NCBI GenBank assembly: GCA_013339895.1
Contig: JABACO010000003.1
Location: 3,849,707 to 3,913,706 of the forward strand
Direction of reading: 5' to 3'
From: Ephydatia muelleri
Taxonomy: Eukaryota; Porifera; Demospongiae; Spongillida; Spongillidae
DNA length: 64,000 bases
Below the pieces are notes generated by a model that was not told where the DNA came from, made no database searches, and saw only the letters and a program-made list of their open reading frames with translations. Positions 48,895 through 60,775 of this stretch are shown here, piece after piece (position 1 is the first letter of the stretch; each line of letters opens with the position of its first letter). The position numbers were made by a program, and so were the translations under genes.

Positions 48895-49135
48895 GAAAAT
48901 TGTCCGGCGGACCGATTATGGCAGCCAAATTTGGTCCGGGACCAAATTTGGCTGCCATATTTGGTCCTACCGGACAGAATGTGGCTGCCATATTCGGTCC
49001 CACCATGCCATATTATGTCCGCCCGAGGACCAAATGTCGCATCCATATTCTGTCCGGTAGGACCATATATGGCTGTTATATTTGGTCCCGGACCAAATGT
49101 GGCAGCGACATTTGGTCCGGGACCAAATGTTTCCA
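48895..49135. repeat. Ginger left subterminal repeats
   Basis: About ten copies of GGACCAAAT / ATTTGGTCC, often as TTTGGTCCGGGACCAAAT palindromes, with TGGCTGCCATAT spacers. The right end (52928-52995) has three to four copies. Likely transposase-binding array (inference). Confidence 0.8.
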
Positions 49136-49257
49136 ATTAAAACGTATAAATATTTGCATTTATTTCTTCATAAATATGACTGAAAACATGGTAACACAAT
49201 TAAGTGGACAAGCACACTTAGTCTAAATCATTGACAATCATTGACAAAGAAACAGCA

Positions 49258-52200
49258 CTAATTATCAGTCCAACTTTTACATCTCACACAAGCCCACTTT
49301 GTATGTGGTTGTTGGGAATCTGCAGATACTGACACACATAAGTCAATATGATACCATGTTCCACAATAACTACACTCAATCATTTTAATTCCTTCCAATT
49401 TTGGCAATCTGCAAACACAATGTATTGGTATATTTGCTGAGTGCCTCACTTTAGATCCATGGCGTCTTATCTTTTGTATTGGAAATGCAGTAATATTTTG
49501 CTTCTCAAGGCAATCAACTAAGTGCTTCCTCATTGCCTTTTGCTGATAGAAGAAGCTACCTGGTTGTTCTCCTCTAGCCAATGAAGTAGCAAATGCTATT
49601 GCAAATAGCCCACAGTCATCACAACCTTGCTGCATTTGCACATCAACGTAGGTACTAAGTTTGATAATGTCTTTGGGAGTGCAAACAATGCTTGCAATCT
49701 GGTTTAATAGAGAACTAGTTGGACTACCTGATGCACAGTCATAGACATGTATCTCTTTATCATTGCAGTTGATATTTGAAACTGTTACCCAATGGTGTTT
49801 TCCAGTGTTCATAATCTGAATGAACTCACTTTTTGCAATGCTATATGACAAGACCATACCCAGTGCAACCTCTTGAAGCCCTTGTATATGAGGATACATT
49901 GATTTCAGCAGTTTCTGACCAGCATCTACAATCTCATCACTTAGCCACCCACCACTTGTAATCATTTTCTTATCTTCTGTTGTCAACCCTGGTACCCAGT
50001 GTTGGACTTCATCTTGAGCCAGAGGAACGTAGCTTTCAACTTCAACTGCTGGTTGACATGGTACAGTCATCTTTTTACTGTTTTGTCGCATCAGTTTAGC
50101 AACACGCTTAGTTTTGGTATTGCACTCTCGTTTGGATCTAGTCCCATCTCCCCTAGGAAAAAATTCTGGAGTAGGTATCAGAAGCTTTGGCTTCTCTGAG
50201 AGTAGGGATGAAGTCTCAAGTTCACTTGTGTGATTACTTTCTTGCAGTACAGCAGATGCTGAATCCTTTGCAGTAGGAGAAAGAGCTACTGTTGTCTCAT
50301 CCATTGTAGGTGACAGAGACACAGCTGATCGTGAGGTAGAAGTAGGTCCTAACGAAGGTGAATTTCTGCCAGGAGATGGAGTTGAATGTGATTCATTGGA
50401 GGCTGATGGTGACTGAAGTAGGGATGAAGTCTCAAGTTCATTTGTGTGATTACTTTCTTGCAGTACAGCAGATGCTGAATCCTTTGCAGTAGGAGAAATA
50501 GCTAGTGTTGTCTCATCCATTGTAGGTGACAGAGACACAGCTGATCGTGAGGTAGAAGCAGGTCCTACTGGAGGAGATGGACTTGAATGTGATTCATTGG
50601 AAGCTGATGGTGACTGAAGTCTTCTTGAAGGTGAACTTGTACACTTTAATATGAACATGGCTAACTCTTGGAATTGTGGTAACACGACCTTTTCCACATG
50701 ATTGTAGCTCGTAAAAACCTTTTCCTAGACTCCTTGTGATCAAATAAGGTCCAACCCATGGAAAATCTAGTTTGCCTCCTAGTTTTCTTAGTTTTCTTTT
50801 TTTCTTTCTGAAGTCTTTCTTCAGGACATGTGTACCTGCACTGTAAAAGACAGCCTTACTGTGTTTCTTATCATACTGCTCCTTCTGTTTCTTCTGAGCA
50901 GAAATAATGTTTTTCTGCACTTCCTCCAGTAAAGCTTTGTGCTGTGACTCTTTCTGCTGAATTTCAGTTTCTTGAGAACATATGGTAACTTCAGCTTCAT
51001 TACATGGCCCTTGATGTACACCAGCATCTAGATCAAGAGGAAGAATGGCTTTGCGACCAAACATAATCTCAAATGGAGTAAATTTTGTTGATTCATGTCG
51101 TGAAGTGTTGTAAGCAAATGTGCAAGTGTCCAAATAATCATCCCATTTCTCCTTCTTTTCTTGTATGTACTTGCGAAGCATATTTTGTAGAGACTGATTA
51201 AATCTTTCAACTAACCCATTGCTCTGTAGACATGAAGCACATTAGCATAGTTATTCATTTAATTACTGAGGTGTTTCATAAATGAAAAAAATCGATTAAA
51301 AAATTTCTGTATTGAGCAGTTTAACTTATAATTGCTGATAAACATTCTACTATTGTGCACGCCCAAAAAACCAAGTTTACATGTATTATTAATATCAAAC
51401 AAATTAGAAATAACTAACAGCAATGAAAACTTCCTGACATCATAGTAGATTACTAAATTATAACTATTAAAAGCTTCAGAGTGTTCATTTAAGTTTAATA
51501 ATTGCAATCTATATAGTCGACTAATAAATTCAAACCAATTAGTTATCAATATTTGAGGTAATGATTTCTTTGATTTGATTTATTTAGGAGTTTTGAGGTT
51601 TGATTCCATTTTTTCATTTTGACTATTTCAGTTAATAAAAATAATTATCTATCAGCGTGTCTTCCTTTGCTGATAGGAATTTTAGCATTAATAACCAGTT
51701 TATATTGTTATTACAGTAGGGAAACACCTTGTAGATTTAAAATTTTATCAGTACAACTATGTACTAGTGATTAGTTATGTACACACCAAAATCAATCAAA
51801 TTAAAATGTCTAAAAGCTGCTGATATTGTTTTACTCAACTCCCTAAACATTAGACACAAATATCTTTAATGGAATAGTGTGTGGTGTCAATTTATCTCAA
51901 CAGGCCTGAATCGCATTTTTCTACTGATATTCTAAGCACTACTTCCCCCCACCCTCTTGATTTTGTCTACCTGAGGATGATATGCAGTTATCAGATGGTG
52001 CTTTATGTTCAGAATCTTCATCATTTCATCATTGAGCTGGTTCTTGAATTCACTCCCTTGGTCGGTAGTGATCACAGCAGGTAGCCCCATCTTCATAAAT
52101 ATCTAGTAAGTACACAAGTATTGGGAAAATGAATATATAATTAACATCACATATATACCTTAAAGAGTGAGATTCCTGATGCTTCTTTGGTTGGAAGAGC

Positions 52201-52902
52201 AACAGCTTCTACCCATTTTGTGAAATAATCACATAGGGTAAGAATGTAGCTATTTCCCGAGGTGGTCTTAGGTGAAATAGGGCCAACAAAATCAATGCCC
52301 ACGTGATGCCAGGGTGAATGGACTGGAACTGGAAACAATTCTGGTGTTGAAATGGACAGTTTCTGGCTATTCCTTTGACAGAGGTCACAGGTAGAGATCT
52401 GTGTAAGAGACATATACATGTAATGAGAAATGAGAGATATTTTTTAACACTTACCATAATTTCTATATCCTTTGTTACACCTTTCCAAAAAAACCGCTCC
52501 AAAACGCGATGGGAAGTACGCTTGACACCCATGTGCCCAGATGTTATATCCACATGGCATGCCTTCAAGATGCTGCACCTTTCCTCGCTGCTGCGAACGT
52601 ATCTGACTTCAAATACCTCCTGTTTGATCGAAGCCATCAATGCATGGATGCCATACAGAGCGCGCAACGTATATATTTACCTTTTGCCCAGTTGAATTCT
52701 TTTTGGGTTTTTTGTAGAAGACCTCTCCATCTCTCAAAGTAAGTGTTGCAGCCTTTCTTCTAATGACTCTTTTGTCGTTGCTGGTACTACCCTCAGGATA
52801 CCTCCCATCAAACAAGTAAAGACATGCCTTTTCGACCAGATCTTCGTTTTCATCCGCACACATCTCTCTAGCAGTTTCTGATGCAGCTACACGTGCTTTC
52901 AC
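49258..52902 (-). CDS. Ginger-like protein: integrase, Ulp1 protease, PHD finger
   Basis: Exons on the minus strand, about 52678-52902, then 52455-52611, 52159-52400, 51971-52103, and 51223 down to about 50600. They encode DKRVIRRKAATLTL, an H2C2 zinc-binding module (CHVDITSGHMGVKRTSHR, CDLCQRN), and the DDE core: GIDFVGPI (D), ITTDQGSEF (D), SNGLVERFNQ (E). A GPY/F-type C-terminus (FPWVGPYLITRSLG) follows. A Ser/Pro/Thr linker holds two copies of a ~67-aa repeat. Then 49258-50200 gives a C48/Ulp1 fold (HHWVTVS, VYDCASG, QQGCDDCGLFAI) and a C4HC3 PHD finger (CVCRLPK, CSYCGTWYHIDLC, WACVRC). The integrase and linker frames differ by one base near 50640, so a splice or frameshift is needed. No ATG was found for the N-terminus. 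Confidence 0.85.
50205..50610 (-). repeat. Tandem ~200-bp coding repeat in Ginger linker
   Basis: Two consecutive copies encoding LQSPSASNESHS, STSRSAVSLSPTMDETT and KDSASAVLQESNHT, differing at a few residues. A Ser/Thr-rich flexible linker between integrase and protease. Confidence 0.88.
51224..51970. other. AT-rich probable intron in Ginger gene
   Basis: Separates integrase exons YHPQ| (acceptor/donor near 51970) and |SNGLVERFNQ (near 51223). No coding signal. Much longer than other introns here (50-100 bp), so it may itself contain an insertion. Confidence 0.5.
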
Positions 52903-53062
52903 ATTTCTAAACGCATGCGCTACAAGTAGGACCGTTTGTGGCGGGGGCGGACCAAATATGCTGGCCTGACCAAATTTTGACCCGGACCGAATATTTCGTG
53001 ACAGTACCTATATCGCAGTTTAGTCGTTACTTACTTTGGCTAGTGAAGTTGTTTTTCTAAAA

Positions 53063-56000
53063 ATGCCTTCGCGTAATCAAAAGAAGAGATCTAAGCAACG
53101 AGCGGAATACCTCCAAAAACGAGAAGATATTTTATCACAAGAGAACAAGGCTAAAGCCCGAGCGCGCTACAAGGCCGACCCTGAAAAGAAGAAGGCCTCT
53201 GTACGCGACACCTACAAGGCCGACCCAGAAAAGAAGGCCTCTGTACGCGACACCTACAAGGCCGACCCAGAAAAGAAGAAGGCCTCTGTACGCGACACCT
53301 ACAAGGCCGACCCAGAAAAGAAGAAGGCCTATGTACGCGACACCTACAAGGCCGACCCTGAAAAGAAGAAGGCCTCTGTACGCGACACCTACAACGCAAA
53401 TGCTGTATCTAAGCGTGCTGCTAAAAGGCAGCGATATCAAGAGGGCGTCGAGGAGAACCGTGCTGCTAAAAGGCAGCGATATCAAGAGGGCGTCGAGGAG
53501 AACCGTGCTGCTAAAAGGCAGCGATATCAAGAGTGCGTCGAGGAGAACCGTGCTGCTAAAAGGCAGCGATATCAAGAGGGCGTCGAGGAGAACCGTGCTG
53601 CTAAAAGGCAGCGATATCAAGAGGGCGTCGAGGAGAACCGTGCTGCTAAAAGGCAGCGATATCAAGAGGGCGTCGAGGAGAACCGTGCTGCTAATAGGCG
53701 GATATACAGGGGCAATTCAGCTACCATTAAGGCAGCTAGAAGGAGTCGGTATTGGAAGGGTCGTAGAACTAGTACCACTACCACCCAAAGGTATGTTATA
53801 AATAGCATGCTGTATGTAGCATTTAAAGTCTAAGGGCGCTTTCTTACGTGCTAATGTAAGTTGCTCATGGCTTCCTGTCATGCACACATTAACACATTTC
53901 TTGTACGCTTGCATGCATATTATCAGATGTACAGTAAGGCTTCCCAGTTCCCTGGTAAAGGTCAATGTACAAAAGGTTATTTGTGCATGCATCTGTGTCT
54001 GTTACATTGTAATTAGTTATCTGATGTTGAAAGAAAGGACTACACACGTGTGTATAGTACAAGTCAGTCATGCGCATCCACCCCTTGCTGCAGCTGTGTT
54101 TAATTGTTATCAGATGTACAGTAAGGCTTCCCACAAGTAAAAGTTTCCCCATGTACATGTAAAGGGTCAATCTTTGTTGTTTTAAAGGTCCACTACACGT
54201 GTGTACAGAAGTGTTACCCAAAATTGAGTTGCATGAAAATGAAATAATTCATGTAATGCGCAATTGGTGAAATGTTTTGATACATGTATAAGGCATAATG
54301 TATGGTAAAATAAAAGTACTGCAACCCTATCTTCTCCCATATAGTTACTCCCTGTTTGAGCCCAACTCTCGCACACTAGCAGAGTATGGAGTGGGGCTTA
54401 AAAAAGCAATTCTTAGGGATAGTGAGCTTCTGAGTGAAGTAAACAATGCTTTTTGCAATAGCCATCATTGCTAGCTCAAAAGGTTGTTACAAGATCTGCC
54501 CGTGCAGCAGTAAGTAAGATTAGTGCAGATGCATTACTTGCTAAAGCACTCAGTGTACGAAGATCACAGGCAGGGTCACTGCTAAAAACTATCCGTAAGG
54601 TTAATGCAAAGAAGTTGCAAGAGAGTGATATTTTAGTCGGGCATAGGTTTCATACTGCTGGGGCTGAACCTTACTTCTTTGATAATTCGTACACACACAA
54701 AAAACAGCATGGAGCCATTCCAGTAGACCTCACGGGTAGGTGTGTAGTGGCAGAGGAGATAAAGGACAGGGATAAGGTCACCATGCGCCCTTTGAAATGG
54801 AAATGTACAAATGAGTGTTGCAAGCTCACTAGTGAAGAAGTAGCAATAGTGTTAAAAACTAATTCATTGTTCCAAGAGTCCATTGAAGACCTCAGAGCTG
54901 GGCTTGATGCTCTTGATTCAGGGTGTGGTCATGTTCATTATGATGTCACTTTGAAATCACATTCTGGGTTTATTGAACAGCTTGGGCATCCTATTTATTG
55001 TGAGCTTCCAGAATGCTCTAGTCCATTGCGAATTATTAGGGCAGCTATGCCTCACTTTCCTGCATTACGGACTTTCACTAGGCTACTTTACAAAGCTCGC
55101 AAATGTCACATGACCATTTTGGCTATTGATTCAGCACTCGCTAGTGGGAATATTGAAGAGCTTATACCATTTATGGGCATGAAGGACATTTTGTCAGATT
55201 TGTTTAGTGAGGATGGAGTTGAGCATGCCGTAGTTAGTGAAGACCACTCATCATCTGGTCTAGGCTGCATTGAGAGAGACTTGAAAGTTACGCATGCTGA
55301 CCTTATAGCTGAGCTACATCATCCCGAAAAGAAGAAGGCCTCTGTACGCGACAGCTACAACGCAGATATTGAATCGAAGCAATCTGCTAAAAGGCAGCGA
55401 TATCAAGAGGACGTCGAGGAGAACCGCGCTGCTAAAAGGCAGAAATACGAGGACAATTTAGATGCCATTAAGGCATCTGAAAGGAATCGGTATTGGAATG
55501 ACCCCGCTGTCCGATTGGCTAAACGTGCTGCCGAGAGGAAGCGGTTTCGCATGGGTCACCGAACTACCACTACCACCCAAAGGTATGTCATGGCATGTTG
55601 TATTGCACTAGCATTAAAAAGCTATAGGAAGATGTGCATGCAACATGTGTACAAGTATGCATGTAAGGGATCTGCACAAAAGCATTCACTTCACATGTCA
55701 TGGTGACCCAACTGTTGTATATTGTCCTTTGTGACCTAATATTGGGGTGTCATCCTTAATCTGATGTAGGCTTCCTTATCTGATGTACAAAGGCAGCCCA
55801 CCTGCAACTGTGTATGAATTTAATTGCATTTGCCACTGAAAATTACTGCAACTATATCCTTCTCCCATATAGCTACTCCTTGTATGAACCCAAATCTCAT
55901 GCACTAATGGAGTATAATGGTGGTCTTGAAAAAGCTATTCTTAGGGATAGTGAGCTTCTAAGTGAAGTAAATGATGCCTTTTGTAAGTCTCATCCATTGC

Positions 56001-56376
56001 TAGCTCAAAAGGTTGTTACAAGATCTGCCTGTGCAGCAGTAAGTAAGATTGGTGCAGATACATTGGTTTCTAAAGCACTGAGTGTACGAAGAGCAAAAGC
56101 AGGGTCATTGCTAAAAACTATCCGGGAAGTTAATGCATTGAAATTAGAAGAAAATGATATTTTAGTTAGGCATGGGTATTATACTGCTGGCTCTCTGCCC
56201 CCATGGCCGCTAGATGCAGTGCTGCCCCCCCTATCGTCCGCCACCAGCAGTAGCAGCAGCGCTGCCCCCACCCCCACCACCAGCAGCAGAGAGCTGCCCC
56301 CACCGTCAGAAGCAGCAGAGCTACCCGAGAGGAAGCGGTATCGCAGGGGTCACCGAACTACCACTACCACCCAAAG
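53063..56376 (+). pseudogene. K gene, copy 2: repeat-rich element protein with duplicated exon
   Basis: Exon 1 53063-53790, exon 2 54345-55582, exon 3 55873-56376, each ending in ACCACCCAAAG|GTATG and, for exons 2 and 3, entered through CCCATATAG|. Exon 1 has five KADPEKKKASVRD-type units and six QRYQEGVEENRAAKR units. Exons 2 and 3 both open YSL(F/Y)EP and run through DSELLSEVN, KVVTRSA and AGSLLKTIR. Exon 2 continues into the Cys/His segment (WKCTNEC, GCGHVHY, CELPEC) and DPAVRLAKRAAERKR; exon 3 instead runs into a Ser/Ala/Pro tract. All exons share phases, so exon duplication keeps frame. A 1-base deletion after NNAFCNSH breaks exon 2; restarting at an internal codon near 54468 would give about 370 aa up to the exon 2 donor. 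Function unknown; the basic repeats suggest nucleic-acid binding. Confidence 0.7.
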
Positions 56377-56614
56377 GTATGTGATGGCATGTTGTATTGC
56401 ACTAGCATTAAAAAGCTATAGGAAGATGTGCATGCAACATGTGTACAGCACGCATGTAAGGGATCTGCACAAAACCATTCACTTCACATGTAAAGCATGC
56501 ATGGTGACTCAACTGTCCTTTGTGACCTGTCTATTGAATATTGGGGTGTCATCCTTAATCTGATGCACAAAAAGGCTTCCTTATCTGATGTAAAAAAAGC
56601 TTTTGACACAATGT

Positions 56615-56945
56615 TTAGACTACAATCAGCAGCAGCGCTGCCCCGCCTACACCAGCAGTAGCAGTGCCCCCACCAGCAGCAGCAGCAGAGCTGCCCCCAC
56701 CGTCACCAGCAGTAGCAGCAGAGCTGCCGCCACCAGCAGAGGCAGGAGCATTGCTACCTGCACCAGCCCCACCACCGGCACAAGCAGTATTGACACCAGT
56801 GCCCCCACCACCACTTCGCCTGCTGCTCCCCTGGCCGCTGCCACCACCACCCACATGGCTCCCATGGCCAGAACCAGGCCGCCGCGGCCATAGAAGAGGC
56901 TGGGGGAGACATAGAGGACAAGGCCGAACAGTAAATAACATTTAG
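56615..56945 (+). other. GC-rich Ala/Pro/Ser region after K2 exon 3
   Basis: Counterpart of 6640-6990. CAGCAG and CCACCA trinucleotide repeats are open on both strands. A possible last exon of K, but the frame is unresolved. Confidence 0.35.
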
Positions 56946-57060
56946 AACTCCTATACATATAATTTCTATTATTAAAATGTTAAACCTCCCTCCCTCCCTT
57001 TGAAAATTAAAATCAATTTGTGACCACTTATAAAGACGCCAGAGGAAAAAACTAATGAAA

Positions 57061-57354
57061 CAAGTAAATAAAAACATTCTCTAACGAGAAAGTTGTTGGT
57101 ATATAGGATTGACCAATGGTGGTGTAAAAAGCACGGAAACCAGAGTGACAGAAATTTGACTGGAAAATTGAAATAGGCCTATATTTAGCACACTAACGTT
57201 GTAACAGTACATGCCTGAGTAATGGGCTAAATATAGGCCTATTTCAATTTTCCAGTCAAATTTCTGTCACTCTTGTTTCCGTGCTTTTTACACCACCATT
57301 GGTCAATCCTATATACCAACAACATTCTCGTTAGAGAATGTTTTTATTTACTTG
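57061..57354. repeat. 294-bp palindrome closing KS copy 2
   Basis: Same length and sequence type as 6248-6541, with small differences (CACTAACGTTGTAACAG centre). The inner flank matches copy 1 (TTTCAT(C/T)AG); the outer flank is unique and starts TAAAC. Confidence 0.88.
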
Positions 57355-57837
57355 TAAACATTACACTTCCATCCATTAACGTTTAACGTCAAGTATGTGT
57401 AATTTCTTAACCACACTTGGCGAGCGTTTCCCCCTTCCTGCACGCTCCCATACCAGCTAAGGGACATGGGGAGTGCTTTAAGCACTCTCAACGGTGTTTG
57501 TGGCTGAACCACGAGGCAAGCCCTTATTGCGTAGATAAAAAGAAAGGCAAACTGACTGTTTTATTGAAAACACTATCATAGCGTGGATGAACCCCCCAAC
57601 ATTCAGAATTGCTCTCTTTTGCCCTAAAGGCTAACAACCCAGAACTGAATGAAAGGCACCATTATCAGGGGGGGGGGGGAAACACCCAATTACTTCACAA
57701 TAACAAATTCAAAGTTATTATTGCCACCACACACATATTGTACACACCATACTCTTGCCTCCTTCCCACACCACTGCAAGTGTATGGCCGGGATTATGTA
57801 CTAGTTAGATGTTGCATGCATATGAATTTGTACATAC

Positions 57838-58690
57838 AGCATCTCCTGAGGTCTGTGTCACACATCTGTGCATGTGTCATGGCTGTGACCCACCCCCTCT
57901 GAGGACCGTAGCTATGTCACACCTGTGAGTCTGACAGGGTGACCAAAGTAAGCGATGTTCTAGGAATCCTGCACCTCAACAGCATCTCCTGAGGTCTGTG
58001 TCACACATCTGTGCATGTGTCATGGCTGTGACCCACCCCCTCTGAGGACCGTAGCTATGTCACACCTGTGAGTCTGACAGGGTGACCAAAGTAAGCGATG
58101 TTCTAGGAATCCTGCACCTCAACAGCATCTCCTGAGGTCTGTGTCACTCATCTGTGTATGTGTCATGGTTGTGACCCACCCCCTCTGAGGACCGTAGCTA
58201 TGTCACACCTGTGAGACAGACAGGGTGACCAAACTAAGTGATCTTCTAGGAATCCTGCACCAGAACAGCATCTCCTGAGGTCTGTGTCACACATCTGTGC
58301 ATGTGTCATGGCTGTGACCCACCCCCTCTGAGGACCATAGCTATGTCACACCTGTGAGTGTGACAAAGTGCAACCTTGTGACCAAACTAAGCGATGTTCT
58401 AGGAATCCTGCACCACAATAGAATCTCCTGAGGTCTGTGTCACACATCTGTGCATGTGTCATGGTTGTGACCCACCCCCTCTGAGGACCATAGCTATGTC
58501 ACACTTGTGAGACTGACAGGGTGACCAAACTAAGCGACGTTCTAGGAATCCTGCACCTCAACAGCATCTCCTGAGGTCTGTGTCACACATCTGTGCATGT
58601 GTCATGGCTGTGACCCACCCCCTCTGAGGACCGTAGCTATGTCACACCTGTGAGACTGACAGGGTGACCAAACTAAGCGATGTTCTAGGA
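57838..58690. repeat. ~143-bp satellite, six copies
   Basis: Unit starts CAGCATCTCCTGAGGTCTG and contains CACCCCCTCTGAGGACC(G/A)TAGC and AAGCGATGTTCTAGGAATCC. Starts fall near 57838, 57981, 58124, 58266, 58419 and 58561, so spacing is 142-153 bp. Copy 4 carries an extra ~10 bp (GTGCAACCTT). No coding capacity. Confidence 0.95.
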
Positions 58691-60271
58691 AGGAAAAGGC
58701 TGTAAATGGGAGTTTCTAATGCTTGTATAAATCATAGACGATGTAGTGTCATCCCGGGAAGGTTCTTCTAGTTTTGTACGCTCGGATACATCATGGCCTG
58801 GGTACGAGACTAGGAAGGTAACTAGATTATGTCATGCAATAATTATTAACCGCGTTCATACCCCTTTGAATGCACCCATACATGTAGTTGAAACAGTGTC
58901 AATTTCATAGTACCATCGTAAAGAATTATTTTTATTCTGCGATGTATAATCTACAATATATCTATAATCTATTTAACAATCCAAGCTATTTTCCGTTTTC
59001 AGTATGGTAGTGACTCCTACCCACTCACATCACCAATAGTATAGTCTGGAGACTCAACCATTAATCGGGTCCCCAGAATGCATATATAGCAGATCAACTT
59101 GTAGTAAACAGAAGCCATATTTAACACTTCAAAGAAACAATGAATAAAATTATGCAAATCCAACTATACACAGGCATACATGTATGGCTGAGCTAAATAT
59201 AGCTTCCTTCATGGCATTTGCGTTGACACCACATCCTCACACTGGCATTTAGGCTCCGATCTGATTAGGAGACAGAATATAGTCATACCAGCGCGAGCAT
59301 GACTCAACATGTCAGCTCGAGAGGCACAGAGAGAGATTTACATCTATGACACACACCACACCTTTGTCATAGTATTCTGCCCTTTTGAAGTACTCAGGCT
59401 TCTGCCTCAGAAGCAAAGTCCCTTAGCATAGGACATGTTTAGATGGTAGGGAGTGCAGGGAGCAGGTCATCCAGGGCAAACACCTGCAACAGCAGTACAT
59501 GCAGGTCTTATATTGTACTTCTAGTGGGAGGAATCTAGTCTTGTGTGCATCTCAGCTGTGAGGAAGACATACAACTGGTTAAGAAAGGCCTTTGGTATTC
59601 AAACTTTGCTTGTTGAAAAATGTCTTCCCACCACAGCTAGCTACAAAGCAGTGCAGAGTTTGGTTGGGGGAAAACCATTTTGAGTGAAGCCCACTATTCG
59701 CTGCTCCTAGTACTTCCCCAGAGGAGTTGAGCTGATAAAGCAGCCTTTGCCTCCTGTGATGGAAGGTTAACATTTATGCCGCAGTACTTGTTTACACTGA
59801 CAGGACAGTATACCACAATAGTGGGAAGGGTTAGCACACAGCTTCACAGGAACCTTCAACAACTGGAGTCCAAAGAGAGCAGGCAGACACACAGAATGTG
59901 CAGAATGGACGAATGAGGCCACCCTGGTAGTAATATTTGGCACTGGTAGCTTATTAGTGACTCTCCATGGAGGCTGGCAGTTGTTACCCTTGCTGATGTT
60001 CCAAATGAAGAATTACCCTGTAAGCTGGTGTTGGTAGAGGCACAAACAGACACTGTCACCTTCCTACAGAGTATGTACCGAACCTTAATCCAAGGCTACA
60101 TTGTAACTAGCTTTAACAGGTGCCATAAAACCCAACCCTGGAGGTGTCTCACACTGGCACCATGTGCTGGTCAAGGGACATAACCTCCTTGAAGCACCAC
60201 GGGTTCATGTCCAGGTCTGAGATTAAGAGACAGAACACCCCATAGTCATATCGCAACATAGTGAGCTCTAG

Positions 60272-60468
60272 AGAGACACTGAGTGACACTAGCCGAATGT
60301 TGCGTCAGCGTCAGTGTCTGCATCACTGAATCATCATATTGTAAACAATTACAGCTGACGCTGAGAACTCCAGTGTCACGTCATGTCACAAATGCTGGGG
60401 TATACAATAATTGTTTACAATATGATGATTCAGTGACGCTAACACAACATTCAGCGAGCATCACAGTG
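60272..60468. mobile_element. Palindromic MITE
   Basis: ACTGAATCATCATATTGTAAAC at about 60324-60345 is mirrored at about 60413-60434, with outer GTCAGCGTCAGTG/CAGTGACGCT elements. Small stem-loop repeat with no ORF. Confidence 0.65.
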
Positions 60469-60479
60469 TAAACCCCGCT

Positions 60480-60775
60480 TTACATTAATGACACACGCCA
60501 CACATTACACCATGTACACACCACACATTACACCATGTACACGCCACACCACACCACACCACACCATGTACATATCATGCCACACATTACACCATGTACA
60601 CGCCACACTGCACCATATACACACCACACCACACCATGTACACACCACACCATGTACATATCATACCACACATTGCACCATGTACAAATCACAACATGTA
60701 CACACCACACCACACACCATGTACACATCACACCACACATCACAACATGTACACACCACACCATCTTTACAGGTC
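60480..60775. repeat. CACCATGTACAC minisatellite
   Basis: About 300 bp of variable 12-24 bp units built from CACACCATGTACACACCACACC. His/Thr ORFs are artefacts. Confidence 0.92.

Larger units (their letters stand above)
48870..53003 (-). mobile_element. Ginger-like integrase DNA transposon, 4134 bp
   Basis: Starts TGTCACG and ends CGTGACA, flanked by a 4-bp duplication GTAC (48866-48869 and 53004-53007). The TGTNR start and 4-bp duplication agree with the known Ginger group of cut-and-paste elements that use a gypsy-like integrase. Contents: integrase, Ulp1-like protease and PHD finger on the minus strand. There is no reverse transcriptase, gag or LTR, so it is not a retrotransposon. KS copy 1 preserves the unoccupied junction. 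Confidence 0.92.
48361..57354 (+). mobile_element. KS repeat unit, copy 2
   Basis: S2 (48361-48869), then K2 (53004-57354), interrupted once by the Ginger-like element. Net length about 4.86 kb. It is the inverted counterpart of copy 1 at 6248-34824. Outer left end TTATCTGAACCTGC forms the 9-bp-stem hairpin; outer right end is the 294-bp palindrome ending ATTTACTTG. Flanks differ from copy 1. Confidence 0.75.

Noticed and set aside
48870-53003. LTR retrotransposon because of the gypsy-like integrase
   Set aside because: No reverse transcriptase, protease or gag, no LTRs; short inverted ends with a 4-bp duplication and a Ulp1/PHD tail fit a Ginger-type DNA transposon.
53135-53665. Minus-strand ORF of repeated hydrophobic units (ISLPFSSTVLLDALL)
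   Set aside because: Antisense shadow of the QRYQEGVEENRAAKR repeats in K2 exon 1.
57838-58690. CRISPR-like array
   Set aside because: Units are ~143 bp and contiguous, without unique spacers; this is satellite DNA in a eukaryotic genome.
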